Part shown: one piece after another, positions 18,644 through 27,716 of the stretch | Layout: every line of letters begins with the position of its first letter | Numbering within the stretch: the first letter of the stretch is position 1 | From: an uncultured bacterium | GTDB lineage: Bacteria; Margulisbacteria; Marinamargulisbacteria; SXXA01 | NCBI GenBank assembly: GCA_903864835.1 | Contig: CAIPHK010000040.1 | Location: forward strand, 1-64,000 | DNA: 64,000 nt | Direction: 5' to 3' | Made by a program: the position numbers and the translations under genes | Notes under the pieces: generated by a model | The model's database searches: none | Told to the model about the DNA's origin: nothing | The model's input: the letters and a program-made list of their open reading frames with translations, nothing else

Positions 18644-20710
18644 GTGAATATCTTATTGGTATCGTCGTTATTAGGTTTCGTACTCAATTTAGGATTGGCA
18701 TTGTGGATCATCAGTCGAAGCCGAGATTCTTTAAATCTAGTATTCGTCGGATACCTAATCTCACTGTCTATCTGGATTCTCGCAGACTTTTTTCAATTCA
18801 TTCCATTTTTAAGTGGATTCAATCCTGATTTTATCGTTCGATTATGCCATATTGGCGCAGCCTTTTCCCCCGCTTTTTTTGCACACTTTGTGCTACTTTT
18901 ATCTGGGGAGCATCGACGAAGATACAAGGTCCCAGCACTCTATTTTGTTTCTCTAATCTTTTGCATTCTCGCTCTCTTTACGCATCTCTTTATTACACAG
19001 ACGATTCTAAGTCCTAGCCGACAAATCCTGATAGTCGGTCTCGGCATCGGATACTACGTATTTATAGGATGGATCTCTATTTTGCTCGTGCTTTGCTACA
19101 GGGCGCTTCTGTTGGGCTACAGAGTGGGCAACGAAAAAAAGCGATCCCAAATTGCTTACTTTGTTTTTGCAACCGCTATCATCCCAATCGCCCTTGTCAT
19201 CTATTTTCTCGCATTGCTTGGCCCAATGAAGAACATTAGAGTCGACAACCTATTCCATACCGCATACGCGGCAATTATTGCATTTGCGATCACAAAAAGT
19301 GAGTTAATGGATATAAAAGTCGTTGTAACTCGACTTCTATCGTATATAGCAACCGGATGCCTAATTATCGTGTCATACGTCATCTTATTTACCATGCCAA
19401 TAGGAAATTTTGGCTGGCGTTTAGGTGCAATTATAATTGCTTTGATTGGTACCCGATTCGGTGAAAAATGGCGCGAAATGATTCAAACCTCCGCCGAACG
19501 CCTTTGGCTCCGCGATTGGTACAACCCCCAGGATGTGATTAAGCAAATATCCACACAGCTCTCCCCCCTGTTTGTCAGGGACGCAATTCTCCATTCCACC
19601 GCGACCGTCTTAGACCAGATCATGCATGTCCAGAAAATCATCGTGGTATCACGCCCCTCCCCCTCAAACCCAACCAAAGAATTCAAGGTCTTCAATAAAA
19701 TAGGCGACACTTTAGGGACGCTCCCAGCCGAGTCTGCCATCAACCCATTTTTTAACAGCCGCCACGCCGTTCTTCCCCGCAATCAGGTACCCGACCCCAT
19801 CCTCGACGCGCTATCCACGTTCTCAAAAGAGATTCAGGTCATCATCCCGCTCTATTCACCCGATGGATTTGAAGGCCTCCTCGCGTTGGGAAAGCGAGAT
19901 TCTGAAGCCCCCTATTCAGCACAAGATCTCGATCTACTCGAAACCGTCGCTGCCACCGTGGGCGTATTTTTGGATCGAATGCGTCCCTACGAACGCATTC
20001 AGAACGAATTTAACCGTAACCAAAAACAACTCTACGACCTAGAACGTCAGGTCGCTCGGTCCGAAAAAATTGCATCGGTAATGCTCGCCATCAAAGAATT
20101 TAATCACGAGCTCAAGACGCCGTTGTCCATCACCCGCATGATGGTCGATCAGCTTCCCGCTACCGACGAAACCCTCCGTTTATTTAAAGATGAGGCGCTC
20201 CAACAAATCGACCGCGCCGTTACCATCATTCGACAAAGCCTCTCCTTATCTGGGCCAAAGGCGCGAAGCGTTTCGACGATTGAACTCGGGCCCCTCCTAA
20301 AACACGCCGTCAAAATTGTGCCCCGACATATCACACTAAATATTCAAACTGACTCGATCCCGCCAATTATTGGTTCTGCCGAAGATTGGACCACCCTGTT
20401 TAATAATTTACTCAAAAACGCATGCGAGGCAATTTCTTCGAAAGGGGCCATCTCGATTCACTCCCGGATCGACGCAGATCATATCGTTATCACAATCTCG
20501 GATTCCGGATGCGGCATCCCCCCCGACGAACTACCTAAAATTTGGGACCCCTTTTTTGTCGGCCAAGCCAAGCGCACAGAAGGCCACGGCCTCGGATTAA
20601 GCATCGCGTTTCGAATCGTCCGAGAGCACTTGGGGCACTTGTCCGTCGAAAGTCAGGTGGGCAAAGGAACCACATTCTTGATTCGCCTCCCGATCGGAAT
20701 GGCGTCATAG
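18644..20710 (+). CDS. Membrane histidine kinase with 7TM-type sensor, GAF and HATPase domains
   Basis: 688 residues, GTG start 4 nt after the oxoamine synthase. N-terminal ~260 residues form seven or eight membrane helices like the HisKA_7TM region; residues about 290-450 fit a GAF domain (PLYSPDGFEGLLALGKR). Dimerisation helix with phosphoacceptor His488 in FNHELKTPLS; ATP-binding NACEA, DSGCGIPPDEL, GHGLGLS. Layout and length also resemble PrsK-type kinases. The membrane sensor fits a lipophilic signal made by the neighbouring enzyme; that is inference. Followed directly by a strong terminator. Confidence 0.9.
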   Translation: MNILLVSSLLGFVLNLGLALWIISRSRDSLNLVFVGYLISLSIWILADFFQFIPFLSGFNPDFIVRLCHIGAAFSPAFFAHFVLLLSGEHRRRYKVPALYFVSLIFCILALFTHLFITQTILSPSRQILIVGLGIGYYVFIGWISILLVLCYRALLLGYRVGNEKKRSQIAYFVFATAIIPIALVIYFLALLGPMKNIRVDNLFHTAYAAIIAFAITKSELMDIKVVVTRLLSYIATGCLIIVSYVILFTMPIGNFGWRLGAIIIALIGTRFGEKWREMIQTSAERLWLRDWYNPQDVIKQISTQLSPLFVRDAILHSTATVLDQIMHVQKIIVVSRPSPSNPTKEFKVFNKIGDTLGTLPAESAINPFFNSRHAVLPRNQVPDPILDALSTFSKEIQVIIPLYSPDGFEGLLALGKRDSEAPYSAQDLDLLETVAATVGVFLDRMRPYERIQNEFNRNQKQLYDLERQVARSEKIASVMLAIKEFNHELKTPLSITRMMVDQLPATDETLRLFKDEALQQIDRAVTIIRQSLSLSGPKARSVSTIELGPLLKHAVKIVPRHITLNIQTDSIPPIIGSAEDWTTLFNNLLKNACEAISSKGAISIHSRIDADHIVITISDSGCGIPPDELPKIWDPFFVGQAKRTEGHGLGLSIAFRIVREHLGHLSVESQVGKGTTFLIRLPIGMAS

Positions 20711-20743
20711 AAAAAAAAGGCCAGCATCACTGCTGGCCTTTTT
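20711..20743. terminator. Bidirectional rho-independent terminator
   Basis: A-tract, stem AAGGCCAGCA / TGCTGGCCTT with a 4-nt loop, then T-tract; symmetrical, so it serves the histidine kinase (+) and groEL (-). Confidence 0.92.
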
Positions 20744-20778
20744 GGAACTTCGATAGGACATAAACAGCCCTGAGCCTA

Positions 20779-20805
20779 GCCAAGGTGGATTCACTCCACC
20801 TTGGC
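20779..20805. repeat. Perfect hairpin downstream of groEL
   Basis: Perfect 11-bp stem (CCAAGGTGGA core at 20780-20789 against TCCACCTTGG at 20795-20804) with 5-nt loop, 2 bp before the dispersed palindrome at 20808. No T-tract. Possibly part of the same composite repeat as seen at 55367-55535, where a different hairpin precedes the same palindrome. Confidence 0.75.
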
Positions 20806-20807
20806 GC

Positions 20808-20835
20808 GTTTCATCTTTGCGTAGCAAAGTGAAAC
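20808..20835. repeat. 28-bp dispersed palindrome, copy 1
   Basis: Palindrome GTTTCA-T-CTTTGC, loop GTA, GCAAAG-T-GAAAC. The same unit, with one base changed (GCGAAG), occurs at 55411-55438 and 55501-55528. All copies lie in gaps between convergent genes. Confidence 0.85.
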
Positions 20836-20855
20836 AACTCTAAATAGCGGACTAA

Positions 20856-22493
20856 TTAATAGTCCATTCCACCCATGCCACCACCTGCGTGAGCTGGGGC
20901 TTCTTTTCTATCTTCTGGCTTATCTGCAATCAACACATCTGTCGTAAGCAACAAGCTAACGATCGATGCTGCATTTTGCAGTGCGGTACGGGTTACCTTG
21001 GAAGGATCAACCACACCGGCCTTGATCATGTCTTCGAACTGACCTGTTCGTGCGTTGAATCCAACACCGATCGGGCTGTTCTTTACTTTATCGATTACAA
21101 CAGAGGCTTCAACCCCACTGTTTGTTGCAATTTGGCGCAATGGAATTTCCAAAGCCTTGGCCACCAATTGCATACCGATTTTTATTTCGCCTGTTTCTTT
21201 AGCGATTTCAGCTTCGAGTGCAGGGATCAAGTTGATCAACGACGTTCCGCCGCCGGCAACAATACCTTCTTCAACCGCAGCGCGGGTTGCAGATAATGCG
21301 TCTTCAACTCGGAACTTCTTTTCTTTTAACTCAGTTTCAGTGGCTGCGCCAACTTTAATAACCGCAACTCCACCAGACAACTTCGCCAAACGCTCTTGAA
21401 GCTTTTCTTTATCGTATGATGAATCAGAAAGTTCGATTTCAGTTCGGATTTCTTTCACCCGAGCTTGGATCTTTTCTGCGCTTCCTTTGCCTTGAACAAT
21501 CGTTGTGTTTTCTTTAGTCGACTTCACTTTTGCCGCTTTGCCCAATTGCTCAAGTGTTGCTGATTCAAGGGTCAATCCCTTTTCGTCAGAAATCACTTCT
21601 GCACCGGTCAAAATAGCAATGTCTTCCAACATGGATTTGCGACGATCGCCGAATCCAGGGGCTTTGATTGCCAAACAGTTAATCGTCCCGCGAAGACGGT
21701 TAACCACTAATGTTGCCAATGCTTCGCCTTCGATATCTTCAGCGATAATGACCAATCCCCGACCCGCTTGAACTACTTTTTCAAGAACTGGGAGAAGATC
21801 TTTAATGGCAGAAATCTTCTTATCAGTGATCAAGATAAACGCATCGTCCAAAGACGCTTCCATCCGTTCTTTATCAGTGATCATATAAGGAGAAACGTAA
21901 CCTTTATCGATTTGCATACCTTCAACCAAATCAAGTTCGGTTTCAGTACCTTTGGATTCTTCAACAGTGATAACACCGTCTTTTCCAACTTTATCCATAG
22001 CGGCCGCAATCAAGTTACCAATTTCATCGTCATTGTTTGCAGAAATCGACGCAACCTGTGCGATGGCTTCTTTGGTTTCCACTTTATGGCTATTTTGGCG
22101 AAGTCCTTCGACCACTACCTTAACGGCCTTTTCGATTCCCTTTTTCAAGTAAATCGCGTTCGCTCCAGCAACCACGTTTTTCAATCCTTCACGGAAAATT
22201 GCAGCACCCAAAATGGTAGCTGTAGTCGTTCCGTCACCGGCGATATCGTTGGTCTTTGATGCGACTTCTTTAAGAAGCTGTGCACCCATATTTTCGAACG
22301 GATCTTCTAATTCAATTTCTTTTGCAATGGTAACGCCGTCATTAGTGATCGTTGGCGATCCCCATTTCTTTTCGAGAACGACGTTGTTTCCATTTGGCCC
22401 TAATGTGCTACCTACGGCATCCGCTACTTTGCGAATCCCTTCGGCCAACGCGCGCCATGCATCATCTGAATACTTAAGTTGTTTAGCTCCCAT
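20856..22493 (-). CDS. groEL: Chaperonin GroEL
   Basis: 545 residues, full length. 60-kDa ring chaperonin folding cytosolic proteins with GroES. Visible: [20 protein letters not shown], nucleotide-binding [33 protein letters not shown] and the C-terminal GGGMGGMDY tail. Downstream of groES (23-nt gap, AAGGAG Shine-Dalgarno) under a CIRCE-controlled promoter; ends before a cluster of hairpins and the terminator at 20711. Confidence 0.99.
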   Translation of the reverse strand: MGAKQLKYSDDAWRALAEGIRKVADAVGSTLGPNGNNVVLEKKWGSPTITNDGVTIAKEIELEDPFENMGAQLLKEVASKTNDIAGDGTTTATILGAAIFREGLKNVVAGANAIYLKKGIEKAVKVVVEGLRQNSHKVETKEAIAQVASISANNDDEIGNLIAAAMDKVGKDGVITVEESKGTETELDLVEGMQIDKGYVSPYMITDKERMEASLDDAFILITDKKISAIKDLLPVLEKVVQAGRGLVIIAEDIEGEALATLVVNRLRGTINCLAIKAPGFGDRRKSMLEDIAILTGAEVISDEKGLTLESATLEQLGKAAKVKSTKENTTIVQGKGSAEKIQARVKEIRTEIELSDSSYDKEKLQERLAKLSGGVAVIKVGAATETELKEKKFRVEDALSATRAAVEEGIVAGGGTSLINLIPALEAEIAKETGEIKIGMQLVAKALEIPLRQIATNSGVEASVVIDKVKNSPIGVGFNARTGQFEDMIKAGVVDPSKVTRTALQNAASIVSLLLTTDVLIADKPEDRKEAPAHAGGGMGGMDY

Positions 22494-22515
22494 AATCGTC
22501 TTATTCTCCTTGGTT

Positions 22516-22812
22516 TTAGTTCTTTACTGCCAAAATATCAGCTTCACGAACGATCAAGTATCCGGTTCCGTCTACCTTTAGTTCAGTTCCGCCATACTTT
22601 GCAAAAATAACAACATCGCCTTCTTTAACGTTAACAGGAAGACTTTTGCCGTCATCAGTAACTCGGCCAGGGCCTACCGCAATAACCACTCCACTTTGGG
22701 GTTTTTCTTGCGCAGTATCAGGAATAACGATCCCGAATTTTGTTGTTTGTTCAGCCGATTGAGGCTCAACAATTACTCGGTCACCCAGAGGTGCATAGTT
22801 GATTTTGCTCAT
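22516..22812 (-). CDS. groES: Co-chaperonin GroES
   Basis: 98 residues, full length. Caps the GroEL ring. [10 protein letters not shown] at the N-terminus, the mobile-loop region ([20 protein letters not shown]), [25 protein letters not shown] Shine-Dalgarno upstream. Its 5' leader carries the CIRCE operator, so it should be repressed by HrcA and induced by heat or misfolding stress. Confidence 0.98.
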   Translation of the reverse strand: MSKINYAPLGDRVIVEPQSAEQTTKFGIVIPDTAQEKPQSGVVIAVGPGRVTDDGKSLPVNVKEGDVVIFAKYGGTELKVDGTGYLIVREADILAVKN

Positions 22813-22844
22813 ATCTGACTCCTTTCAAGTTCTAGTTGATTTGT

Positions 22845-22871
22845 TTAGCACTCTATTGGTCCGAGTGCTAA
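22845..22871. promoter_or_regulatory. CIRCE operator (HrcA site)
   Basis: TTAGCACTC, 9-bp spacer, GAGTGCTAA: a perfect match to the CIRCE consensus, between the groES promoter and start codon. Implies that the genome encodes HrcA. Confidence 0.97.
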
Positions 22872-22879
22872 CTTGGGCT

Positions 22880-22908
22880 ATTTTAACCACCCCGAGACCC
22901 CCTGTCTA
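22880..22908 (-). promoter_or_regulatory. Putative groESL promoter
   Basis: Minus strand TAGACA (22903-22908), 17-bp spacer, TAAAAT (22880-22885). CIRCE begins 9 bp downstream, overlapping the expected transcription start. Confidence 0.7.
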
Positions 22909-22949
22909 GCCTTTTGTCTAATCGCTTACTTCCCACCACCTAGATTAAA

Positions 22950-22978
22950 TTGTTCTTTTTAGATAATTTAAATATAAT
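22950..22978 (+). promoter_or_regulatory. Putative promoter for ORF6N gene
   Basis: TTGTTC (22950-22955), 17-bp spacer, perfect TATAAT (22973-22978), in AT-rich DNA about 50 bp ahead of the chosen start. Confidence 0.6.
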
Positions 22979-23027
22979 ATTTACCTATATAAATAAATTT
23001 GTATTAACTGAAAGGATGGAAATAAGT

Positions 23028-23624
23028 ATGGACCCGTCTGAAATCGAGACTATTCAAAACAAAATCCACGTGATTCGGGGCTTAAAAGTTATGCTAGATC
23101 GGGACTTAGCCTCCTTGTACAAGGTCACAACCAGTAATCTAAACAAAGCCGTCAAACGCAACTTGGGGCGATTTCCTCTTGATTTCATGTTTCAGACCAC
23201 CGAAAAAGAACTGTCCTCTTTGGTATTCCAAACTGGAATATCAAAAAACAATCGAGGCGGTTCACGGTACACTCCCCATGCCTTTACGGAACAAGGTATT
23301 GCGATGCTTTCTTCTGTCCTAAAAAGCGATATCGCTATTCAAATTAACATTCGAATCATGCGGGCGTTTGTGGAAATCCGAAGTCTCGTTGCCTCACACC
23401 CTGAGTATGAGCTCTTGCGAGAAAAAATGAGACGAATTGAATCCGAGGTTAAAGAAAATAAGTTAGGCCAACTGGTCGAAAACCAAATCTTGTCGGGAAA
23501 AATGGGCCATCTCAGTCGCGAGGTCCTTGCAATTCAGAAAAGTACCCAGACATTCTCAGATGTCTTAGACCAATTCCAAGACGCTCACATCATCATAAAA
23601 AGTCCCTCCGACCTTATGGACTAG
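23028..23624 (+). CDS. ORF6N-domain protein (phage/KilA-N-type DNA-binding family)
   Basis: 198 residues from ATG 23028. Chosen because AAAGGATGG is a good Shine-Dalgarno 9 nt upstream and the longer frame would start inside the promoter. The ORF6N domain is clear: IHVIRGLKVMLDRDLASLY, VKRNLGRFPLDFMFQ, SRYTPHAFTEQGIAMLSSVL, INIRIMRAFVEIR. The C-terminal half is helical, coiled-coil-like. Family members are found in phages and as stand-alone bacterial genes, with poorly known roles in DNA binding or phage defence. It sits alone between housekeeping genes, without other phage genes, so it is probably an acquired singleton. Confidence 0.85.
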   Translation: MDPSEIETIQNKIHVIRGLKVMLDRDLASLYKVTTSNLNKAVKRNLGRFPLDFMFQTTEKELSSLVFQTGISKNNRGGSRYTPHAFTEQGIAMLSSVLKSDIAIQINIRIMRAFVEIRSLVASHPEYELLREKMRRIESEVKENKLGQLVENQILSGKMGHLSREVLAIQKSTQTFSDVLDQFQDAHIIIKSPSDLMD

Positions 23625-23659
23625 TGATATCCACCCAACCCCCCTACAATGGGACCCCC

Positions 23660-24469
23660 ATGCAAAAACTTCGCTTAGACAAACTCCTCACTGACAAAGG
23701 CCTCGTACCCACCCGAGAAAAAGCCCAATTCTTAATTATGACCGGTCAAATCCTGGTCAACGATCTCAAAATAACCAAATCCGGCCAAGCGGTTCGTGAA
23801 GATTCGATCATCAGAATTCTCACCGACCTCCCCAAGTACGTATCCCGTGGGGGACTTAAACTAGAAGGCGCCTGGGCCGCGTTTCAATTTAATATCAAAG
23901 GACGCCACGCTCTGGACGTCGGAATTTCAACCGGTGGATTTACCGATTTCCTACTCCATAACGATGTTGCATCCGTCATTGGCCTGGACGTCGGATATGG
24001 ACAGGTCAATCTCAAAGTCCAACGGGACCCCCGAGTCGCCATCTTTGAACGGGTCAATGTCCGGACGCTCACCCCCGACCAAATGAATTCCCTTATGATG
24101 GGAGCAAACGCTCCTCCAAATTGGATATCCAACGCCGACCTGGTCGTGATGGATGTCTCGTTTATCAGCGTTACAAAGGTCCTTCCTGCGGTTAAACAAC
24201 TGGTACCTCGCGGCGACTATTTCATCCTCATCAAACCCCAGTTTGAAGCCGAACGGAGCGAAGTAGGTAAAGGCGGAATCATCCGAGATCCAGAACTCAT
24301 CGCAACAATCGTTGACCGAGTCAAAGCGACCTTGTCCGATCAATTTGAAATCAAAGGCCATTGCGCGTCGCCCATCACCGGCGCCAAAGGAAACCAAGAA
24401 CAGTTTCTGTGGCTCACCCCCCTCGCCAGTCCCGTCATTCCCGCAGAAGCGGGAATCCCAGACGCATAA
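23660..24469 (+). CDS. tlyA: TlyA-family rRNA (cytidine-2'-O)-methyltransferase
   Basis: 269 residues from ATG 23660 (MQKLRLDKLLTDKGLV), preferred over the GTG at 23624 because the S4 domain begins here. N-terminal S4 RNA-binding domain, then the FtsJ/RrmJ-like methyltransferase with YVSRGGLKLEGA, ALDVGISTGGFTDFLL (SAM site), VVMDVSFISVTKVLP and FILIKPQFEAER. 2'-O-methylates rRNA; older annotation 'hemolysin A'. The last ~12 codons (PVIPAEAGIPDA) are encoded by the inverted repeat at 24434-24520, so the tail is a repeat insertion. A TACAAT at 23645-23650 lies 9 nt before the ATG, a possible leaderless start. Confidence 0.92.
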   Translation: MQKLRLDKLLTDKGLVPTREKAQFLIMTGQILVNDLKITKSGQAVREDSIIRILTDLPKYVSRGGLKLEGAWAAFQFNIKGRHALDVGISTGGFTDFLLHNDVASVIGLDVGYGQVNLKVQRDPRVAIFERVNVRTLTPDQMNSLMMGANAPPNWISNADLVVMDVSFISVTKVLPAVKQLVPRGDYFILIKPQFEAERSEVGKGGIIRDPELIATIVDRVKATLSDQFEIKGHCASPITGAKGNQEQFLWLTPLASPVIPAEAGIPDA

Positions 24470-24520
24470 GGACTCCGGCTCCCCGCTTTCGCGGGAATGA
24501 CGATCTTTCGCGGGAATGAC
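24434..24520. repeat. GTCATTCCCGC-type inverted repeat between convergent genes
   Basis: GTCATTCCCGC...GCGGGAAT at the left, then CCCCGCTTTCGCGGGAATGAC-like and a second partial GCGGGAATGAC, together making hairpins. This sequence type is common in intergenic spaces of many bacterial genomes. Here it supplies the tlyA stop and the gap before yraN and may act as a 3'-end structure for both. Confidence 0.85.
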
Positions 24521-24522
24521 AG

Positions 24523-24873
24523 TTATTTCAAGGTCTTCAAATGATCAACGACGCGGTCGCCGTCGGTCACAATAATCTCGATCCGCATTTCCGACTCAAA
24601 ATATCTCGGATTTTTCATTAGAAAATACTGCACCGTTTTTTCGATCCGCCGGATTTTTGCGGGGGTCACTGCCTCAAGCGGATGCACCATGGAATTCACA
24701 GCATAGCTTTTGACCTCGTAAAAAATAACCTCGCGCTCTGGGGTCACGGCAATAATATCGATTTCGCCCCACCGAGAATGAAAGTTCGTGGCTAAAATCA
24801 CATGCCCCAACTCACTCAGGTATCGCCTTGCGATTAATTCCCCGCCAACGCCCCGCTTCGCAAACGGTATCAA
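24523..24873 (-). CDS. UPF0102 (YraN) nuclease-fold protein
   Basis: 116 residues. Restriction-endonuclease-like fold: GGELIARRYLSELGHVILATN, RWGEIDIIAVTPEREVIFYEVKS with the Glu-Asp-Glu-x-Lys active-site pattern. Family function is unsettled; conserved next to rnhB, as here (4-nt overlap). Last gene of the rpmF-fab operon. Confidence 0.9.
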   Translation of the reverse strand: MIPFAKRGVGGELIARRYLSELGHVILATNFHSRWGEIDIIAVTPEREVIFYEVKSYAVNSMVHPLEAVTPAKIRRIEKTVQYFLMKNPRYFESEMRIEIIVTDGDRVVDHLKTLK

Positions 24874-25463
24874 AACAGTGACCCCTGAACCGTAAGATTA
24901 AACGTCTTCCGATGAACATCACACGGCCCCCACTGCCCCAGCGCCCCATAGTGAATCGCCGTAGCATATCCTTTATGAACCGCAAATTTATAGTGCGGAA
25001 ACCGCTTATCCAGCATCGTCATGATCCGATCTCGCGTCACCTTTGCGACAATCGATGCCGCACTTATTTCAGGCACAGTCGCATCCCCCTTCACGATCGC
25101 TTTTGCCAACCCCTGCAACTGGCGCGGCACACGATTCCCGTCAATCAAGATAGACAGAGGGACCATTGGCAACCGATCAACCGCACGTGTCATCGCCGAC
25201 ATCGTCGCGCCCAGAACATTGAGCTTGTCGACAAACCGATGACTATGGACCCCTACCCCAATCAGAGACTTTGAGTCCAAAAGGATCTTAAATAGTCGAT
25301 CGCGTTCCCCCGCACCAATCGACTTGGAGTCCCTAAAAAGCGCAGGATCCAATTGGGGATCCAACACCACTGCCGCCGCCACAACCGGACCGGCCAATGC
25401 CCCCCGGCCCGCTTCATCAACTCCCGCGGTTAAATCGTTAACCGCGATATTTCTGAAGGACAA
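24870..25463 (-). CDS. rnhB: Ribonuclease HII
   Basis: 197 residues from TTG 25463. Cuts RNA from RNA-DNA hybrids and at misincorporated ribonucleotides. AGVDEAGRGALAGPVVAAAV (catalytic Asp-Glu), DSKSIGAGERDRLF, ILIDGNRVP, KGDATVPEISAASIVAKVTRDR, HKGYATAIHYGALGQWGPCDVHRKTF. The frame stays open further upstream (to 25577) but that part lies inside fabF and is not RNase-like; no ATG exists near the conserved start, hence TTG. Overlaps fabF by 26 nt. Confidence 0.92.
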   Translation of the reverse strand: MSFRNIAVNDLTAGVDEAGRGALAGPVVAAAVVLDPQLDPALFRDSKSIGAGERDRLFKILLDSKSLIGVGVHSHRFVDKLNVLGATMSAMTRAVDRLPMVPLSILIDGNRVPRQLQGLAKAIVKGDATVPEISAASIVAKVTRDRIMTMLDKRFPHYKFAVHKGYATAIHYGALGQWGPCDVHRKTFNLTVQGSLF

Positions 25464-26679
25464 GAACCGCGTTGTGGCCACCAAAGCCAAATGAATTTGA
25501 AATCGCAACATCCACGTTATGGGATACCGCAACATTCGGCGTGTAATCCAAATCACAATTCGGATCTGGAACATCATAGTTAATGGTGGGCGTAATCATC
25601 GAGTTCAATATCGTTTGAATGGTACACACGGCCTCTAACGCGCCTGCGGCACCCAGCAAATGTCCGGTCATCGACTTAATCGACGTTACTTTTAGTTTAT
25701 AGGCATGATCCCCAAATACCGCTTTAAGGGCCTGGGTTTCATTTTTATCATTTAATTCAGTCGATGTGCCATGCGCATTTACATAATCCACATCTTCAGG
25801 AGCAAGCCCGGCAGATTTAAGTGCCATCTTGATTGCCCGTTGCGCGCCTTCGCCTTCAGGAGCCGGTGCGGTAATGTGATAGGCATCACCACTGGATCCA
25901 AATCCAACGATTTCACCATAGATCGTTGCGCCCCGCGCTTTCGCGTGATCAAGATCTTCAAAAATTAAAATTCCCGCTCCTTCACCCATCACAAATCCAT
26001 CCCGGCCACCTTCAAAAGGTCGCGAGGCCCGAGTGGGATCATCGTTCCGAGAGGACAGGGACCGAGCCGCACAAAAACTCGCCAAACACAGCGGCGTAAT
26101 TGTGGCTTCTGCACCCCCAGTAATCATCGCAACGGCTTCGCCCCGCTGAATCGTTCGATAGGCGTTCCCCATTGAGTTAGCCGATGACGCACAAGCAGTC
26201 ACCGAACACGAGTTGGGACCTTTTGCGCCAAGCTTAATGGCTACCTGGCCAGAGGCCATATCCGATATCATCATCGGAACCGTGAATGGGCTGACTCGGG
26301 ATGGCCCTTTTTGCATCAATGTCCGGGTCGCTTCTTCTAACACTTCGATCCCACCGATACCGGACCCAATTTCCACACCGATTTCGTCCGCTTCCGCAGC
26401 GATATCCAGCCCAGAATGGGCCACTGCTTCATTGGCCGCCATGAGCGCTAACAAAATAAAACGCGACGTTCGCCGCGCTTCTTTTTTATCAAAAAAATTC
26501 TCAGGGTCAAAGTTTTTGACCGAGCCCCCAATTTGAGTTGAAAAGTCCGTAACATCAAATTGAGTAATTCGAGATATTCCGGACTGCCCTGATGTCGCAG
26601 CAGCCCAAAATTCCTCAGCCGAATTCCCGATCGGATTGATCGTCCCGTATCCGGTAATAACGACGCGTTTTGCGGTCAC
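25438..26679 (-). CDS. fabF: 3-oxoacyl-ACP synthase II
   Basis: 413 residues. Elongating condensing enzyme of type II fatty acid synthesis. Catalytic Cys in VTACASSANSMG, His in VNAHGTSTELND and in KSMTGHLLGAAGALEAV, C-terminal SNSFGFGGHNAVLVLQ. Immediately follows acpP (13-nt gap) as in many fab operons. Confidence 0.98.
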   Translation of the reverse strand: MTAKRVVITGYGTINPIGNSAEEFWAAATSGQSGISRITQFDVTDFSTQIGGSVKNFDPENFFDKKEARRTSRFILLALMAANEAVAHSGLDIAAEADEIGVEIGSGIGGIEVLEEATRTLMQKGPSRVSPFTVPMMISDMASGQVAIKLGAKGPNSCSVTACASSANSMGNAYRTIQRGEAVAMITGGAEATITPLCLASFCAARSLSSRNDDPTRASRPFEGGRDGFVMGEGAGILIFEDLDHAKARGATIYGEIVGFGSSGDAYHITAPAPEGEGAQRAIKMALKSAGLAPEDVDYVNAHGTSTELNDKNETQALKAVFGDHAYKLKVTSIKSMTGHLLGAAGALEAVCTIQTILNSMITPTINYDVPDPNCDLDYTPNVAVSHNVDVAISNSFGFGGHNAVLVLQKYRG

Positions 26680-26692
26680 AGGTACGACAGCG

Positions 26693-26941
26693 CTATTTTA
26701 CGTGGCCAACGATATAGTCGACTGTGCGACCTACCGTGGTGAGCTTTTCAGCGTCTTCGTCCGCAATTTCGGTACCGAATTCTTCTTCTAATGCCATTAC
26801 CAATTCAACCGTATCCAATGAATCTGCGCCAAGGTCATCCGTGAATGACGCGCTATCGGTTACTTCTTCTTCAGACACGCCCAACTGCTCAACAATAACC
26901 GATCGAACCTTAAGATATACTTCGTCACGAGAAAGAGCCAT
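26693..26941 (-). CDS. acpP: Acyl carrier protein (housekeeping)
   Basis: 82 residues, acidic. Carries growing acyl chains on phosphopantetheine at the Ser of [20 protein letters not shown]. Canonical DSL motif, unlike the specialised ACP at 14412. Between fabG and fabF. Confidence 0.98.
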   Translation of the reverse strand: MALSRDEVYLKVRSVIVEQLGVSEEEVTDSASFTDDLGADSLDTVELVMALEEEFGTEIADEDAEKLTTVGRTVDYIVGHVK

Positions 26942-26962
26942 ACCATTTACCTCCTGGGGAAT

Positions 26963-27706
26963 TTACATCAACAACCCACCGTCAACGTTAAGTACTTGAC
27001 CGGTGATATAACTTGCAAGATCAGAAGCCAAAAACAAAACAGCGTTCGCCACATCAACAGACGAGCCCAGCCGTTTCAGCGGAATCTGGCCCATTATATT
27101 ATCAAGATAATCTTTCGGTAAAGATTCTATCATGTCGGTCTCAATAAACCCCGGTGCGATCACGTTGCAAGTAATCCCCTTTGCCCCCACTTCTTTGGCA
27201 ATTGACTTCGAAAACCCAATCATCCCAGCCTTGGACGCCGCATAATTGGTCTGACCCGGATTACCCATTACGCCAACCACCGAGCTCATATTAATGATTC
27301 GGCCATATTTTTGTTTCAACATCGGCCGAATGACGGCCTTGGTCGTATTGAATATCGAAGTTAAATTCGTGTTAATGACATCGTTCCAGTCATCCTGACT
27401 CATCCGCAATAATAAATTATCTTTTGTGATTCCTGCATTATTAACCATAACGTCAATCCGCCCAAACCCGGCGACAACGGATTTAACCATGGCTTCGACT
27501 TCTTCAAAAACCGCCACGTTGACCTGAATACCTCGCGTCACGACGCCATATTTCTCCCTCAATTCGGTCGCCACTTGGTCACATCGTGCTTGTTGGGTGG
27601 CACATACCACCACAGTGGCTCCCCGTGCCGCAAATGAATCGGCAATTTGAAACCCGATCCCTCGGGACCCCCCAGTTACAACGACTACCTTATCCTTAAA
27701 ATTCAT
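26963..27706 (-). CDS. fabG: 3-oxoacyl-ACP reductase
   Basis: 247 residues, short-chain dehydrogenase. VVVTGGSRGIGFQIADSF (NADPH site), NNAGITKDNLLLRM, NMSSVVGVMGNPGQTNYAASKAGMIG region with the Ser-Tyr-Lys catalytic set, and IAPGFIETDM. Performs the first reduction in chain elongation. 10 nt after fabD. Confidence 0.98.
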   Translation of the reverse strand: MNFKDKVVVVTGGSRGIGFQIADSFAARGATVVVCATQQARCDQVATELREKYGVVTRGIQVNVAVFEEVEAMVKSVVAGFGRIDVMVNNAGITKDNLLLRMSQDDWNDVINTNLTSIFNTTKAVIRPMLKQKYGRIINMSSVVGVMGNPGQTNYAASKAGMIGFSKSIAKEVGAKGITCNVIAPGFIETDMIESLPKDYLDNIMGQIPLKRLGSSVDVANAVLFLASDLASYITGQVLNVDGGLLM

Positions 27707-27716
27707 ACCCTACTCC

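Noticed and set aside
23028-23624. Prophage remnant around the ORF6N gene
   Set aside because: No other phage gene, integrase or attachment repeats nearby; flanked by groES and tlyA.
25464-25577. Long upstream extension of rnhB
   Set aside because: Encoded within fabF in another frame and unlike RNase HII; a TTG at 25463 fits the conserved start.
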